The notes under the pieces are model-generated. The model was not told the origin of the DNA, ran no database searches, and worked only from the letters and a program-made list of their open reading frames with translations. The position numbers were made by a program, and so were the translations under genes. 64,000 nt of DNA from JAKAAZ01 sp963817855. Its GTDB lineage: Bacteria; Acidobacteriota; Terriglobia; Terriglobales; Acidobacteriaceae. Location of the stretch: contig CAWFQA010000003.1 in the NCBI GenBank assembly GCA_963817855.1, positions 372,001 to 436,000 of the forward strand. Direction: 5' to 3'. Below are positions 6,929-16,745 of this stretch, in pieces; within the stretch, counting starts at the first letter, position 1; each line of letters begins with the position of its first letter.

Positions 6929-9832
6929 TTAGTTCACAAAACCCCCTGCCTCTTTGGTCTTGTCACATACACCGTTCGTTGGCTGCGTAGGTAAGAAGGT
7001 TACCCATGCTGACCCTCCACCGGTTGAATTGGGCGGGCTGAGCATCGCTGGATTGCTGAAATCGAAGAAATCACTCATGTCCCCGTTGTCCAGCCAGTGT
7101 TGATCCCGGGCTGTCAGCGGCGGAACATTGAATGTCTTCTCAATGAATGCCAGGATGGCAGTGTAGTCCATAGGAGTGTGCGAGACGTAGTGCGGCTTTA
7201 CATAAGGTGAAATCACCATCAGGGGCACTCGCAAACCGCTCAGGTTGAACATATCGTAGCCCCCGTTATCGGGGGTGGGAGCGGTGAGCGTCGGGTCGGG
7301 GCCAGTGTGGCAGTAGCCATAGGAGCCATTGTTCAGATCCGGGCACTGCCCTTGCGAGTACGGACCCGGGACCGGGACCGTGATGGGCGGCACATGATCG
7401 TACAGCCCGCCTTCCTCATCGTAGGTCAGAATGAATACAGAATCCTGCCAGGCGTCGCTATTCATCAGTGCGTTGACGATGGACTGGACATAAGCCGCGC
7501 CTGATTGGATATTGTTGTCGGGGTGTTCGTCAAGGCCGCTCTTACCGGAGGCGGCTTCGATGAAGATAACCTGAGGCAATGCTTTGTCGGGATCGCAGGG
7601 TCCACCACTGCAGCTGCCTGCAAGCAGGCTGGTCAGATAATTAAGATGGTAGGTTTTGCTCTGTATGGCGGGATCATTCCAGTCCTGGAAATTCGGCAAA
7701 AACATGCCATCCTGATAGTAGTAATGCCAGCTCACGTTAGCTTTATTCATCGCGCTAAAGATGGTCTCTGCACTGTACTGTGGATGGCTCGCGTCCTCAT
7801 CCCCATATTCGTGACCGAATGAGCTTGCGGCGAACAAGTACATGCGATTGGGATATGTTGCCGTCAGGACAGGCGAGAACCAGCGATCACTGGTGGCAAA
7901 GAAGGTCGCCAGATCGTAATAGTACGGTAAGTCGGTCTGGTTGTAGTAGCCCATGGCGCGGCTACCTTCGGGATCGTAATTGGTCTCGCTAGGGGAAAGG
8001 CCGCCATTGGGCGTGTCCAGGAAATTGTTCATTGCAAATGAGCCGGCCGTGTACTGGCTGGTCTTTTGCCACGCAGCGTCCCCGCCGGCTAACGCCACAT
8101 TATGATGGCTTTCATCCCAGGAAGGCGTGGGGTTCTGGGTACAGACCGTTGGCTCATGGAATGGCTGGACTTGTCTGCCGTCATGATGATTCGTGAGCAC
8201 CACGCTTGGATCGAACCCGTCTACATCCGATGGGCTGGCCTGAATGCCGAACGGCTGTAGACGTTGTGCGCGATAAGCCCCGAGAACGCCGAAGTAATTG
8301 TCGAACGACCTGTTCTCCTGCAGCATGAAAAATATGTGCTTGATCTTGCCGGCCGCTTGCGACGTCACCGTGACCGTAACCGTTTGTTTTAGCTGTATAC
8401 CGTTTGCGAGCGTGGCCGTCGCGGTGTAGGTAGTTGTCGCACCAGGTGAAACAGTGGTTGAGCCATGAGGTAGTGGCGTGCATGGAGCGCAACCGCCATT
8501 GTCAATCGTAAGCCCGGTTACAGAGCTGTCGAGGTCCCATGTAAGTGTGACCGGTTGATTGGGCGTGCTGGTGGCAGGGGACGCCGTCAGGTTTATATTG
8601 ACGGCAGTAATGGTGACACTAGCAGGCTGACTTTGTTGGCCTCCAGTACCAGTGGCGACCATTGTGTAAGTTGCCGTTGTCGGGACTGGAATTGGGATGC
8701 CAGTAGGATTTGAAACTGGCAAAGGACCAGCCTCACTAGGATCACCTTGGGGGAGCTCAGGTGAAAAGGTCACCGACGTTGCGTTGGTAGTTTGCCACAT
8801 CAACGTTGACGATGCGCCCGCGACAACGGTTGTGGGATTTGCGGTCAATTGCGATATCTGCGGCGCGCCCTGGGCAACAGAAACCGATACGCTCTGAGGC
8901 GCAGTACTGCCCCCTGGCCCAGTAGCTACGGCAGTGTAGGTTGTGTCTTCAGTCGGCTGGTCTGGAGCTGGATTCTGCGCCGTGGAGATTTGCCTTGTAG
9001 CTCCATCTGCGCCTACAGCCGTGATTGTGATCGAGGTGGCATTGCTCAATTGCCAGCTCAGGTCCACAGTATCGCCTTTTGTAATGCTGCTACTGCTTGC
9101 GCTGAAAACTAAGCTCGGCGGTTGTGGTTGGGTCACCGAGACATCCACCTCCTGCGGCGGGCTATTGCCTCCTGGCCCAGTAGCTACGGCAGTGTAGGTT
9201 GTGTCTTCTGTCGGCTGGTCTGGAGCTGGATTGTGCGCCGTGGAGATCTGCCTGGTAACTCCATCGGCGCCCACGGCTGTGATTGCGATCGAGGTGGCAT
9301 TGGTCATTTGCCAGCTCAGGTTCACTGTACCGCCGATCATGATGGTAGTTCTATCTGCGCTGAAGGTCAGCGTGGGCACGGGCTGATTCACCGCGACCTT
9401 CGCCTGCCCCTGAGCGGTCCCACCCGTTCCGGTGGCCGTTGCAGCATAGGTGGTGGTCTGAGTGGGCTTGTCCTGAACGCTGCCGTTCAACTGGGAGCTG
9501 GTGGAGATCTGGCGGACGGTACCGTCTGCCCCGGTCGCGCTAATCGCCACGGAAGAGGCATTGGTCGTTTGCCAGGTCAACGTTACTGACTGGCCTGTGA
9601 CGATGCTGCTGCTGCTAGCCGAAAAAGTAATAGTCGGCGCCGGAGTCGGAGTCGGCGCCGGCGTCGGCGTCAGCGTCACAGGGGAGATGGCTGAACCTGA
9701 ACCGCAGCCCATTAAGGCGATAAGCAGTGAAATTGACGCCAAATCAAACAGAATTTGTGAACACGCTGCGAGCCGTCCAATCCTGCTGAGTGTAGATGAT
9801 GAAATTTGCCGCTCCAGGCTGCTCCTACGCAT
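6929..9832 (-). CDS. Lipoprotein phosphoesterase (phospholipase C-like) with Ig-like repeats
   Basis: About 967 residues from the ATG at 9832 (GGGGGCAG upstream; an in-frame TTG at 9880 is the alternative). The lipobox LLIALMGC marks a lipoprotein. Five Ig-like repeats of about 85-90 residues follow, each with a TLTWQTTNATSV-type strand and a TTTYTAVATGxGG strand; repeats 2 and 3 are nearly identical. The C-terminal half is a phosphoesterase/acid phosphatase domain (PF04185 type): ENRSFDNYFG near its start and YDEEGGLYDHVPP near its end carry the metal- and substrate-binding residues. The family cleaves phosphodiesters or phosphomonoesters outside the cell. The beta repeats probably hold the enzyme away from the membrane. 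The gene is intact. Confidence 0.9.
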   Translation of the reverse strand: MRRSSLERQISSSTLSRIGRLAACSQILFDLASISLLIALMGCGSGSAISPVTLTPTPAPTPTPAPTITFSASSSSIVTGQSVTLTWQTTNASSVAISATGADGTVRQISTSSQLNGSVQDKPTQTTTYAATATGTGGTAQGQAKVAVNQPVPTLTFSADRTTIMIGGTVNLSWQMTNATSIAITAVGADGVTRQISTAHNPAPDQPTEDTTYTAVATGPGGNSPPQEVDVSVTQPQPPSLVFSASSSSITKGDTVDLSWQLSNATSITITAVGADGATRQISTAQNPAPDQPTEDTTYTAVATGPGGSTAPQSVSVSVAQGAPQISQLTANPTTVVAGASSTLMWQTTNATSVTFSPELPQGDPSEAGPLPVSNPTGIPIPVPTTATYTMVATGTGGQQSQPASVTITAVNINLTASPATSTPNQPVTLTWDLDSSVTGLTIDNGGCAPCTPLPHGSTTVSPGATTTYTATATLANGIQLKQTVTVTVTSQAAGKIKHIFFMLQENRSFDNYFGVLGAYRAQRLQPFGIQASPSDVDGFDPSVVLTNHHDGRQVQPFHEPTVCTQNPTPSWDESHHNVALAGGDAAWQKTSQYTAGSFAMNNFLDTPNGGLSPSETNYDPEGSRAMGYYNQTDLPYYYDLATFFATSDRWFSPVLTATYPNRMYLFAASSFGHEYGDEDASHPQYSAETIFSAMNKANVSWHYYYQDGMFLPNFQDWNDPAIQSKTYHLNYLTSLLAGSCSGGPCDPDKALPQVIFIEAASGKSGLDEHPDNNIQSGAAYVQSIVNALMNSDAWQDSVFILTYDEEGGLYDHVPPITVPVPGPYSQGQCPDLNNGSYGYCHTGPDPTLTAPTPDNGGYDMFNLSGLRVPLMVISPYVKPHYVSHTPMDYTAILAFIEKTFNVPPLTARDQHWLDNGDMSDFFDFSNPAMLSPPNSTGGGSAWVTFLPTQPTNGVCDKTKEAGGFVN
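8913..9324. repeat. Near-identical tandem domain copies inside the phosphoesterase gene
   Basis: Bases 8913-9066 and 9171-9324 match closely at an offset of 258 bases (86 codons), sharing runs such as CCTGGCCCAGTAGCTACGGC and GATCGAGGTGGCATTG. They encode Ig-like repeats 3 and 2 of the protein. The high DNA identity, against much weaker similarity to repeats 1, 4 and 5, indicates a recent internal duplication or gene conversion. Confidence 0.8.
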
Positions 9833-9982
9833 CCGGGTTCTGCCCCCGGTATCGGCCGCCTGTAACGTATTCCTGCACAAGGGCAGAATCTAGTGAAGCT
9901 AACACCACAAAAACAACATTTCTGATAGCGTTTCCCATGGCATTCCCTTTCCGGATCAGCGTCCAGCCGGCAAGCGTTGCGG

Positions 9983-10010
9983 CTCACAACTTAGTTTCTT
10001 AGGTTGTGAG
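9983..10010. promoter_or_regulatory. Hairpin in the leader of the phosphoesterase gene
   Basis: CTCACAAC (9983-9990) pairs with GTTGTGAG (10003-10010); four further inner pairs including two G-U leave a TTTC loop. It lies about 150 bases upstream of the start at 9832. It could be an operator or a leader hairpin; there is no run of T after it on either strand. Confidence 0.35.
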
Positions 10011-10338
10011 ATGCTGCCCAAAGTCGATCAGGAAGTGTCGAATTGTTTTTTTGGAGCACAAAAATTATCGTAAAGTGTTTTTTTATTTGGCTTCCCCAGG
10101 GCACCCAATAGATACTGATACCGCTGCCCGTTACGCGATTTCTTCGCCACGGTACCCTGATTCGCGCCCCACATTGCGGATAGACGTTTCCCTGTCGGCC
10201 CTCGGTGAGTGACTCGACCTGATGTCGCCAACCGAGGATCCCCACGAGCTTTGGTTAAGCTCGAGTCGACTTGTCGTTATTATTAAGCGCGATTGGAAAC
10301 TTCACACAATACGATGACAACTTCAAATCCCATTCCAG
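10011..10338. other. Gap, promoter side of the phosphoesterase gene
   Basis: No gene is seen. The part from 10040 to 10095 is AT-rich with runs of T (GTTTTTTT), unlike its GC-rich surroundings, and probably contains the promoter of the minus-strand phosphoesterase gene. The remainder is unremarkable, up to the end of the permease gene at 10339. Confidence 0.4.
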
Positions 10339-13031
10339 TTACTCCGCTCGAAGCGCTATGACGGGATCGATTGCAGCGGTGCGGCGTGCCGGTAGATAGC
10401 TTGCCAATGCCGCTGCAGCCACCAGGGCAATCGGCACGACTGCGAAAGTGACGGGGTCGAGCGGGCTGATGCCAAACACGAGGGTTCGCATGAGGCTCAT
10501 GAGGACGGCCGCAGCGCAGAGGCCGGCCGCTGTTCCCACGCCGGTCAGCAGCAAGGCTGAACGAACGAACATCCATGCCAGTTCGCTCTTCCTGGCGCCG
10601 AGGGCCATGCGAATACCAATCTCGCGTGTGCGCTGCGAGACGGCATAGGAGATAACACCGTAGATACCGAGGATGCCGAGAGCAAACGCCATAGTTCCGG
10701 CAATGGCAAGCATGACCAGCGTGAAGGAGGTGCGTGCCATCGAGTCGCTGTAGAGATCCTGCATAGTGCTGATGTCGGCAACCGGCAGGTTCGCGTTGAC
10801 CGACCAGACGGCGTGCTGCATTTCGTTGATGAAGGCCTGGGTGCCGGCGCGATTGGTGCGGATTGCGAAGTAGACGGTGCGCTGGGCATCGAAACTTCCA
10901 GGATCGTGAAAATCGTGCATTATCGAAGGCCAGTAGACGGTTGCGGGCGAAACCTGATCGACACCATTCTGGCGCACATCCTGAACCACCCCGACCACCT
11001 CATGCCAGGGCATGCCGGGAAATTCGCGGAAGCGTTTGCCGATGGCCGCGCGCGGCGATCCCCACAATTCACGGGCCAGTCCCTCGGAGATAATTCCGAT
11101 CGGTGTCACGCCGTAGGTCTCCGCCCAGGTGAAGTCGCGACCGGCGACGAACCGAGTGCCGGCGGTGTGGAAGTATCCGGGCGAAACGTAGTTGTAGAGA
11201 CGCATCGGCGCATTTTCGTTTGCGTAGTTCTCGCCTTCGGTGAGGATCTCGTCCCAGCTTGGTTCGGCTGCCGCTCATGGGAACGGACGCGGCGAAGCCG
11301 GTGGAGGAAACACCGGGAATTGCAGCGAGCTTATCGAGGATGCTGTTCTGCATGCGCACGACGGTCGCGTCATCTTGCACCAGCGTCCAGGGAATGGAGA
11401 GGCGCATCACCTGCAGGGATGCGGGATTGGAGAAGCCGGGATCGACATTGCGCATGGCGAGGAAGGTGCGGATCATGAGCACCGCGCCGATGAGCAGGAC
11501 CAGCGCCATGGCCGACCTGGGCAACGACCAGCAGGTTGCGGGCGTGCTGGCGGTCGCGGCTGACGCTGGTCGACCGAGTTGCTCCGAGCAAAGTGAGGCG
11601 CTGGCGTGCAGGGACATAACGCAGTACCGGAATGGCGCCGAATAGGAGGCCGGAGAGCACAGAGAGAATAAGGGTGAAGCCGATCGACCAACCATCGAGC
11701 GAAATTTCGCTCAGGCGCGGCAAGTCCGCAGGTCCAATCGCCGTCAGCAGTTGCAGACCGGCGTAAGCAACCGCGATGCCGACGGCTCCTCCCAGCAGGC
11801 CCAGGGTTAGGCTCTCCAGCAATAACTCACGCGCAATCCTCCATCGTCCCGCGCCGAGCGCCGCGCGGACCGCAAGCTCGTGCTGGCGAATATCGGCGCG
11901 GACAAGCAGCAGGTTGGCCACGTTGCTGCAGGCGATCAGCATGACCACTCCGATCATTGCCATGACTACCCAAAGCACGGTGTGGATGCTGCCGACGACG
12001 GTGTCTTTCAACGGCTGCAAGGCGGGCGTGATCTGCCAGCGTAGATACCAGTGCGGATCGATGCCCGGACCGTTGGTCCAGGAGTCCATCCATACGTTAA
12101 GAAGATGCGCCACGTCGGCATTCGCCTGTGGAATGGTGATCCCGGGACGGAGCCGCGCGATACCGCGATTGCCAAAGCCGGCCAATATCTCCTTGACCGG
12201 ATCGAGGCCCATGGGAACCAGCAGATCAAAGTCGTAGTTCACGATCTTGAATCCGCGCGGCATCACTCCAGCGATCACTCGCGGCTGCGAGTCCACGCTG
12301 ATGGTGCGTCCGACAACGGCAGGGTCGCCGCCGAAACGGCGTTGCCAATAGCCATAACTGAGCATGACGCGTCCCAGCCCACGCGGGTCTTGATCGGCTG
12401 CGGTCAGCCATTGGCCGCGCAAGGCAGGAACGTTGAGCGTTTCAAGAACACCGCCGGAAATCTGTGCGGTGTTGACCTGCTCCGGCCGGGCGATGCCGGT
12501 GATGCTTGCCGTTCCCGGTCCCCATATACCCACCGACTGGAAGGTGCGGTTGTGCCGGGCAAATGTGAAATACATTGAGGGCGAGAGGCGCAGCTCACTA
12601 CGAAATTCTGCGAGCCCGGGTGCGCCGGGCGCGTTGAGGTGCAGCGAAACCAGCTGCTGTGGTTCGGGATAGGGCAGCGGCCGCAGCAGCACGCTGTTGA
12701 GCACACTGAAGACCGCGGTATTCGCGCCAATGCCAATGGCCAGCGTGAGCACGACAGTGATCGCAAATCCCGGGGAGCGGCGCAGCCGGCGGCCGATGTG
12801 CTTCAGGTCCACCAGCAGCGATTCCAGACTCTGCCATTGCCACACTTCGCGGCTGCGCTCTTCCATCAGGGTGGCATTGCCGAACTCGCGACGGGCAGTG
12901 CACTCGGCTTCTGCGCGCGGATGCCCTTCCTCCACCAGTTCATCGATCCGCTCGCCGATATGTTCCTGGATGGAGACGGAGATATCGTCGTATCGACGCC
13001 TCCTAAAGAAAAACCGGAAGAAATGCGCCAT
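10339..13031 (-). CDS. ADOP-type ABC permease (MacB/FtsX-like), two frameshifts
   Basis: Reconstructed over about 895 residues with frame breaks near 11515 and 11258; removing one base at each restores the family sequence (VVAQVAMALVLLIGAVLMIR, and WDEILTEGENYANENAP). The N terminus (HIGERIDELVEEGHPRAEAE) is the short helical region that precedes acidobacterial duplicated orphan permeases. Two MacB_PCD/FtsX modules follow, each with a periplasmic loop and four helices (RSPGFAITVVLTLAIGIGAN; MLIACSNVANLLLVR; VISYAVSQRTREIGIRMALG; ALVAAAALASYLPARRTAAI). Such permeases are thought to drive export or lipid/lipoprotein handling with separately encoded ATPases. The gene starts 11 bases after the PadR stop, as in most ADOP loci. 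Confidence 0.88.
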
Positions 13032-13042
13032 GGCAAACCCTC

Positions 13043-13387
13043 CTACACTTCGGCGGCAGCGAGTACTCGGCTGATGCCGGCAAACATTTTCTCGAAGCTA
13101 ACCACCTCGCGCTCGAGATGACGAACGCCGGCGGGTGTGAGCCGGTAGATCCGCGTAGGCCGACCCTTGGCAGAGATTCCGGCTTTGGATTGCAGCAGGC
13201 CTTCCTTGAGCATTCGCTGCAGCGCTGGGTAGAGTGAGCCTTCTTCCACCTGTAGCAGGTCGTCGGAAACCTGCTTGATGTGCTTGACCAGCGCGTAACC
13301 GTGCATGGGCTTGCGCCGTAGCGATTGGAGAATCATGATCTCCAGTGCACCGGGGAAAAGGTCGCGACGTTCAGGGTTCTTCGCCAT
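13043..13387 (-). CDS. PadR-family transcriptional regulator
   Basis: A 114-residue regulator whose N-terminal winged helix is clear: DLFPGALEIMILQSLRRKPMHGYALVKHI, then VEEGSLYPALQRMLKEGLL and KGRPTRIYRLTPAG, the conserved PadR core. A short C-terminal helix serves for dimerisation. PadR repressors respond to small aromatic or drug-like ligands. It is followed 11 bases later by the ADOP permease, forming a regulator-permease operon. A perfect palindrome lies 21 bases upstream of the start, overlapping a plausible promoter, so autorepression is likely. The ATG has no ribosome-binding site before it and may lie at the transcript 5' end. Confidence 0.93.
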   Translation of the reverse strand: MAKNPERRDLFPGALEIMILQSLRRKPMHGYALVKHIKQVSDDLLQVEEGSLYPALQRMLKEGLLQSKAGISAKGRPTRIYRLTPAGVRHLEREVVSFEKMFAGISRVLAAAEV

Positions 13388-13407
13388 TTCACGACTATAG
13401 CGTCAAA

Positions 13408-13430
13408 ATACCTATTCTGCAAATAGGTAT
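13408..13430. promoter_or_regulatory. PadR operator overlapping promoter
   Basis: ATACCTATT (13408-13416) and AATAGGTAT (13422-13430) form a perfect 9-base inverted repeat around CTGCA. On the minus strand TTTGCA inside it could serve as -35, with TATAGT 18 bases later as -10 (13394-13399), six bases before the PadR ATG. A repressor on the palindrome would cover the -35 element. The promoter call is by eye. Confidence 0.65.
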
Positions 13431-13601
13431 CCATAGACGGGGTTTTAGGATGCATCCTCAAGCTGATCAGAAATCCGATGACAATCGATCGGTTTCACCA
13501 AACCCGTTTCTCGTAACCGATCTCAATGAACGTCGGAAATCCAGGAGTTAGCTCCGCATTTGAGCCCGGACGAGTGCCAAATCGCTATTCGAACAATGCT
13601 A

Positions 13602-16409
13602 TTACGGGGCTGATGAGGAATGGAGGCGGGTATCTGCCTCGTGCGATTGGGATCGGGCTGAAAAGTGCTGGACGGCCCTCAGCGCCACCTTGCGATTCAA
13701 GTGCTGGGGCTGCTTCGATTCCTTAATGATCGCGTCGGCAGCGTTGCCCGCCACGACCCAGTTCGCGGACCCGGCCACGACCGCTTCATCCTCGAACCAG
13801 AGGTATCCGAAGTCGTCGATGCACTCCGGAAAATCCGGCTTGATGATGACGTACCCCGGAATCACGGCACCCGGAATATAAGAGTTGTCGGCGCGGTTGT
13901 TGCTGTATGTCTTCATCTTCGAGACAGTACCGACGCCGGCTACATACGAAGTGCTGGATACCGGGTGCGCGCCGAGAATGTAATTGACCGCGCGCAGTGT
14001 GTATTCAGGGCCCACAATATCTGGAAATGTCTTGTGCAGGAAGTACATCCGGATGGCCATGTCCACCACGGCGCCTGAGCCGCCCCAGCTGCCCAGGCTC
14101 GGAGGCACGCCGAAAGGTGTCGCACCTAACTCCTTATCGAGACTCGCCACATAGGTTTTTACCGCTTCCCGCATTTGATCCTTCGCGCTCGCGTCCAGAT
14201 AAGGTAACGCCCGCACTGCCGTCCAACCACGGAAACCCATCTGTTGCGGGGTGATCATCTGTGGAAACAACTCCTTCAGGCGGGATCTGTAGGGCTCAGC
14301 GCCGTTCGTGGCAATCGTCAATTCCAGAGCCGCTGCCCAGTCCAGTCCTACGCCATTGCGTTCACGGCCAAAGCCGGCCGGCGGCGCTATTTGTGCGCTC
14401 GTTGTCCCGGACCTTGTTCGAGCGCTCGAGCTTCCCGGTGCGTGACGACCGCCGTGAGCGCCAGACGTCGCACCCTGAGACGCAGCCAGTACACCCGCTC
14501 CGGCAGCATGCCTGGCAACGAAGTCGCCGCCCGCCGGATTCTGCGTCGGATGAGCCTTCTCTGCTTTCCAGGCCGTGATTGCAGTTTCGAGGCACTCCTT
14601 CGCCAGGGCAGCATCCCAATCTTTCAGCACATCGGATGCCGCAGCCAGCGCCGCGATCGCATTCCACTCAAAGAATGGGTTGTCGGTGGTGAAAATCCAA
14701 CGGTCGTCCGGCCTGCCGGAGTGGTCGCCCTTCACTTCGTTCGGACCCAGCTTCGGGTCATAGATGCGGCCATCCGTTTTTGACGCGCCGTCGCCCACCT
14801 GCGTATATTGGCGCAGATCTGGTTCGTGAGTGCCGCGGATCGCGTGGCCGATATTGTGATACTGCGCCAGGATGTACAGTGCGCCGTGCTTAACCTGCTC
14901 CACCGTATCCGGTACGCCATCCGGACGATGCATCTCAACCTGGCGCGCGGCCTCGTTCACCGTAAGCTCGTCGTACTTGAGATTGAACTCCCGATACGCC
15001 AAAGCCAGACTTTGAATTACGCTCAGTTGCGCTGGCTCCTCCAGGTCGAAGTCGCCGGCATCATACCAGCCGCCCACGTTCATGCCAGGAATGTGATCGC
15101 CGCCTTTGTACTTCCCATCCGTCGCAGTCGCCTGATACCAGCCGTCGAATTGCTCTCCAACGACGGGCGCCATGCGGCCATCGTCCAGGTGCGAAGCGCC
15201 GTGCCACATGCGGTAGGCTTCGCGAACGGAAACGTGATCCATCTGCTCCGCAAGGTGATGGTCCAGGCTGTCCTGCCAAACATTAGCGTAGGCGTCCTTG
15301 GAGATGGGGAAAGGCGCAGTGCGCTGGCCCGCGTACTCGATTACATACAGGCCGGGGTCCTTCACTGCGGTGAAATCGAATTTCGAATAGACGTAGCGTA
15401 ACCAAGGCGTTGAAGGTGTGATCGGACCCTCGAACACCTGCTTGTACGATCCGTCCTCCATCAGGCGCAGCACTTTGGCCGTTTTAGGGCCGTCGTATTT
15501 CGGGTCGAGTTCGAGGACCGCCACCTTGGAGAAGCCCGGCGCGTACCCTACCTGGCTGTGAGCGATCACGGGCGGCCGCGTCCAGTTTGGAATCACGTCC
15601 GGCCGGATGTGCCACACGATCGCGCCGGTGGTCTTGCCTGAAGGGATCAGCGAACGCAACACGTACCAGCCGTTCTGCGCGCGGTCGCGTCCATCGAACA
15701 GCATCAGGTCGGCCGTATCCGACTCAACGTTGACTCGGGCCAGCGCATCGTCGACGCCAAGGGTGATGCTCTTCCCCTCGGCGAACGGCAGCGGCTGTGT
15801 GTACCCTTTGGCCTTGTCCCAGTCCTCCAGGTAATACGCCTTTTTCGGCTCGTCGGGCAGCGGCAACACCTTGATCATCGGATCGTCAGGCGTTCGCGGG
15901 AAGATGCCCGCTTTGGTTCCGTCCACCAGGTAAGCCTTGCCCATGTAGATCGACGGCAGGAACTCCAGGTTGAAGCCCGCCCGCCCGGCCAGTTTCTGCG
16001 GTAGCGGCTTATCGAGATTGATGCTTACCTTCACGCCGCCCGGCTCCGCCGTCACTTCCAGGGTGTAGCTGAGATCGAAAGTCGGAAATGCAAGATCGGC
16101 CGTAAGCCGGTTGTTCGCCTTGTCGGCATGGCGCCCTTTGAGCGTTGCCACAAGGTCCCACTGCTCGGGCGTTGGCATCAGGCGCACATCGCCATTCGTG
16201 GCGATGCGCTGGCCGTGGAGAATCATCTCCATTGCCGCGTTCTTTTGATCTACGAAAACGGGATGGTACGTGCTGTCGTAGAGAAATACGCTAAAGCCTT
16301 GCGTATTCAGGTAGCCCTTGTCGTTCACCTTCATGGCAAAGTCGGCGCCGAACAGGCTTGTGCCGGAGGTCAGGGCCAAGAGAAGACACACTCCAATTCG
16401 GGTGAGCAT
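13602..16409 (-). CDS. Glycoside hydrolase family 9 protein (secreted)
   Basis: 935 residues with a signal peptide (MLTRIGVCLLLALTSGTSLF). A first beta-rich module runs to about residue 290. The CelD-type Ig-like domain follows (SQVGYAPGFSKVAVLEL ... DPGLYVIEY). The catalytic (alpha/alpha)6 barrel starts with GGWYDAGDFDLEEPAQ, whose DAGD aspartate is the catalytic base in GH9; LGAHPVSSTSYVAG and the acidic WFEDEAVVAG near the C terminus correspond to the conserved His and acid/base regions. GH9 enzymes cut beta-glucans or trim chito- or cello-oligosaccharides. Residues about 631-670 are an Ala/Gly/Ser/Arg-rich stretch unlike the family and may reflect two compensating frame errors. The last 25 residues also look atypical. 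No operon partner is visible. Confidence 0.87.
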   Translation of the reverse strand: MLTRIGVCLLLALTSGTSLFGADFAMKVNDKGYLNTQGFSVFLYDSTYHPVFVDQKNAAMEMILHGQRIATNGDVRLMPTPEQWDLVATLKGRHADKANNRLTADLAFPTFDLSYTLEVTAEPGGVKVSINLDKPLPQKLAGRAGFNLEFLPSIYMGKAYLVDGTKAGIFPRTPDDPMIKVLPLPDEPKKAYYLEDWDKAKGYTQPLPFAEGKSITLGVDDALARVNVESDTADLMLFDGRDRAQNGWYVLRSLIPSGKTTGAIVWHIRPDVIPNWTRPPVIAHSQVGYAPGFSKVAVLELDPKYDGPKTAKVLRLMEDGSYKQVFEGPITPSTPWLRYVYSKFDFTAVKDPGLYVIEYAGQRTAPFPISKDAYANVWQDSLDHHLAEQMDHVSVREAYRMWHGASHLDDGRMAPVVGEQFDGWYQATATDGKYKGGDHIPGMNVGGWYDAGDFDLEEPAQLSVIQSLALAYREFNLKYDELTVNEAARQVEMHRPDGVPDTVEQVKHGALYILAQYHNIGHAIRGTHEPDLRQYTQVGDGASKTDGRIYDPKLGPNEVKGDHSGRPDDRWIFTTDNPFFEWNAIAALAAASDVLKDWDAALAKECLETAITAWKAEKAHPTQNPAGGDFVARHAAGAGVLAASQGATSGAHGGRHAPGSSSARTRSGTTSAQIAPPAGFGRERNGVGLDWAAALELTIATNGAEPYRSRLKELFPQMITPQQMGFRGWTAVRALPYLDASAKDQMREAVKTYVASLDKELGATPFGVPPSLGSWGGSGAVVDMAIRMYFLHKTFPDIVGPEYTLRAVNYILGAHPVSSTSYVAGVGTVSKMKTYSNNRADNSYIPGAVIPGYVIIKPDFPECIDDFGYLWFEDEAVVAGSANWVVAGNAADAIIKESKQPQHLNRKVALRAVQHFSARSQSHEADTRLHSSSAP

Positions 16410-16745
16410 GGATTGGGATCGAACCGCTCCTTTACCTCAACCTAACATGGCATGCACGCCGGAGCAGCGCCGCTTATTCGCCTGCGGGCGTTCAGCGACG
16501 GCTTGTCAGGCTCTATAAGCGCAAAATCGCCGAGTCACTCATGGAACCCGGACTGGAATATCCAAAGTTCCGGGCGATTCTCTAGAGAGCCTGCCGACGG
16601 CCCGGTGAATCCTCTTCCCCAATAGCACCTGCCGGGGTACCCTAGGATTGCACCGTGAATCCCTGATGCGCCCGTTTCACCTTGCTTCTCGATCGACACT
16701 GTGTGAGTCTTTTTCAATTCTCGCCTTCTCCCTTGGAGGCTCACG
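16410..16745. other. Divergent promoter region
   Basis: No gene is seen between the minus-strand GH9 gene and the plus-strand secreted protein. TTGGAGG six bases before the ATG at 16746 is a good ribosome-binding site. TAAAGGAG on the minus strand lies about 18 bases before the GH9 start. I could not assign promoters with confidence. Confidence 0.4.

Noticed and set aside
8640..9700. CRISPR-like array in the region of regular 258-base repeats
   Set aside because: The repeats are long, in frame and encode Ig-like domains; there are no short repeats with unique spacers and no cas genes.
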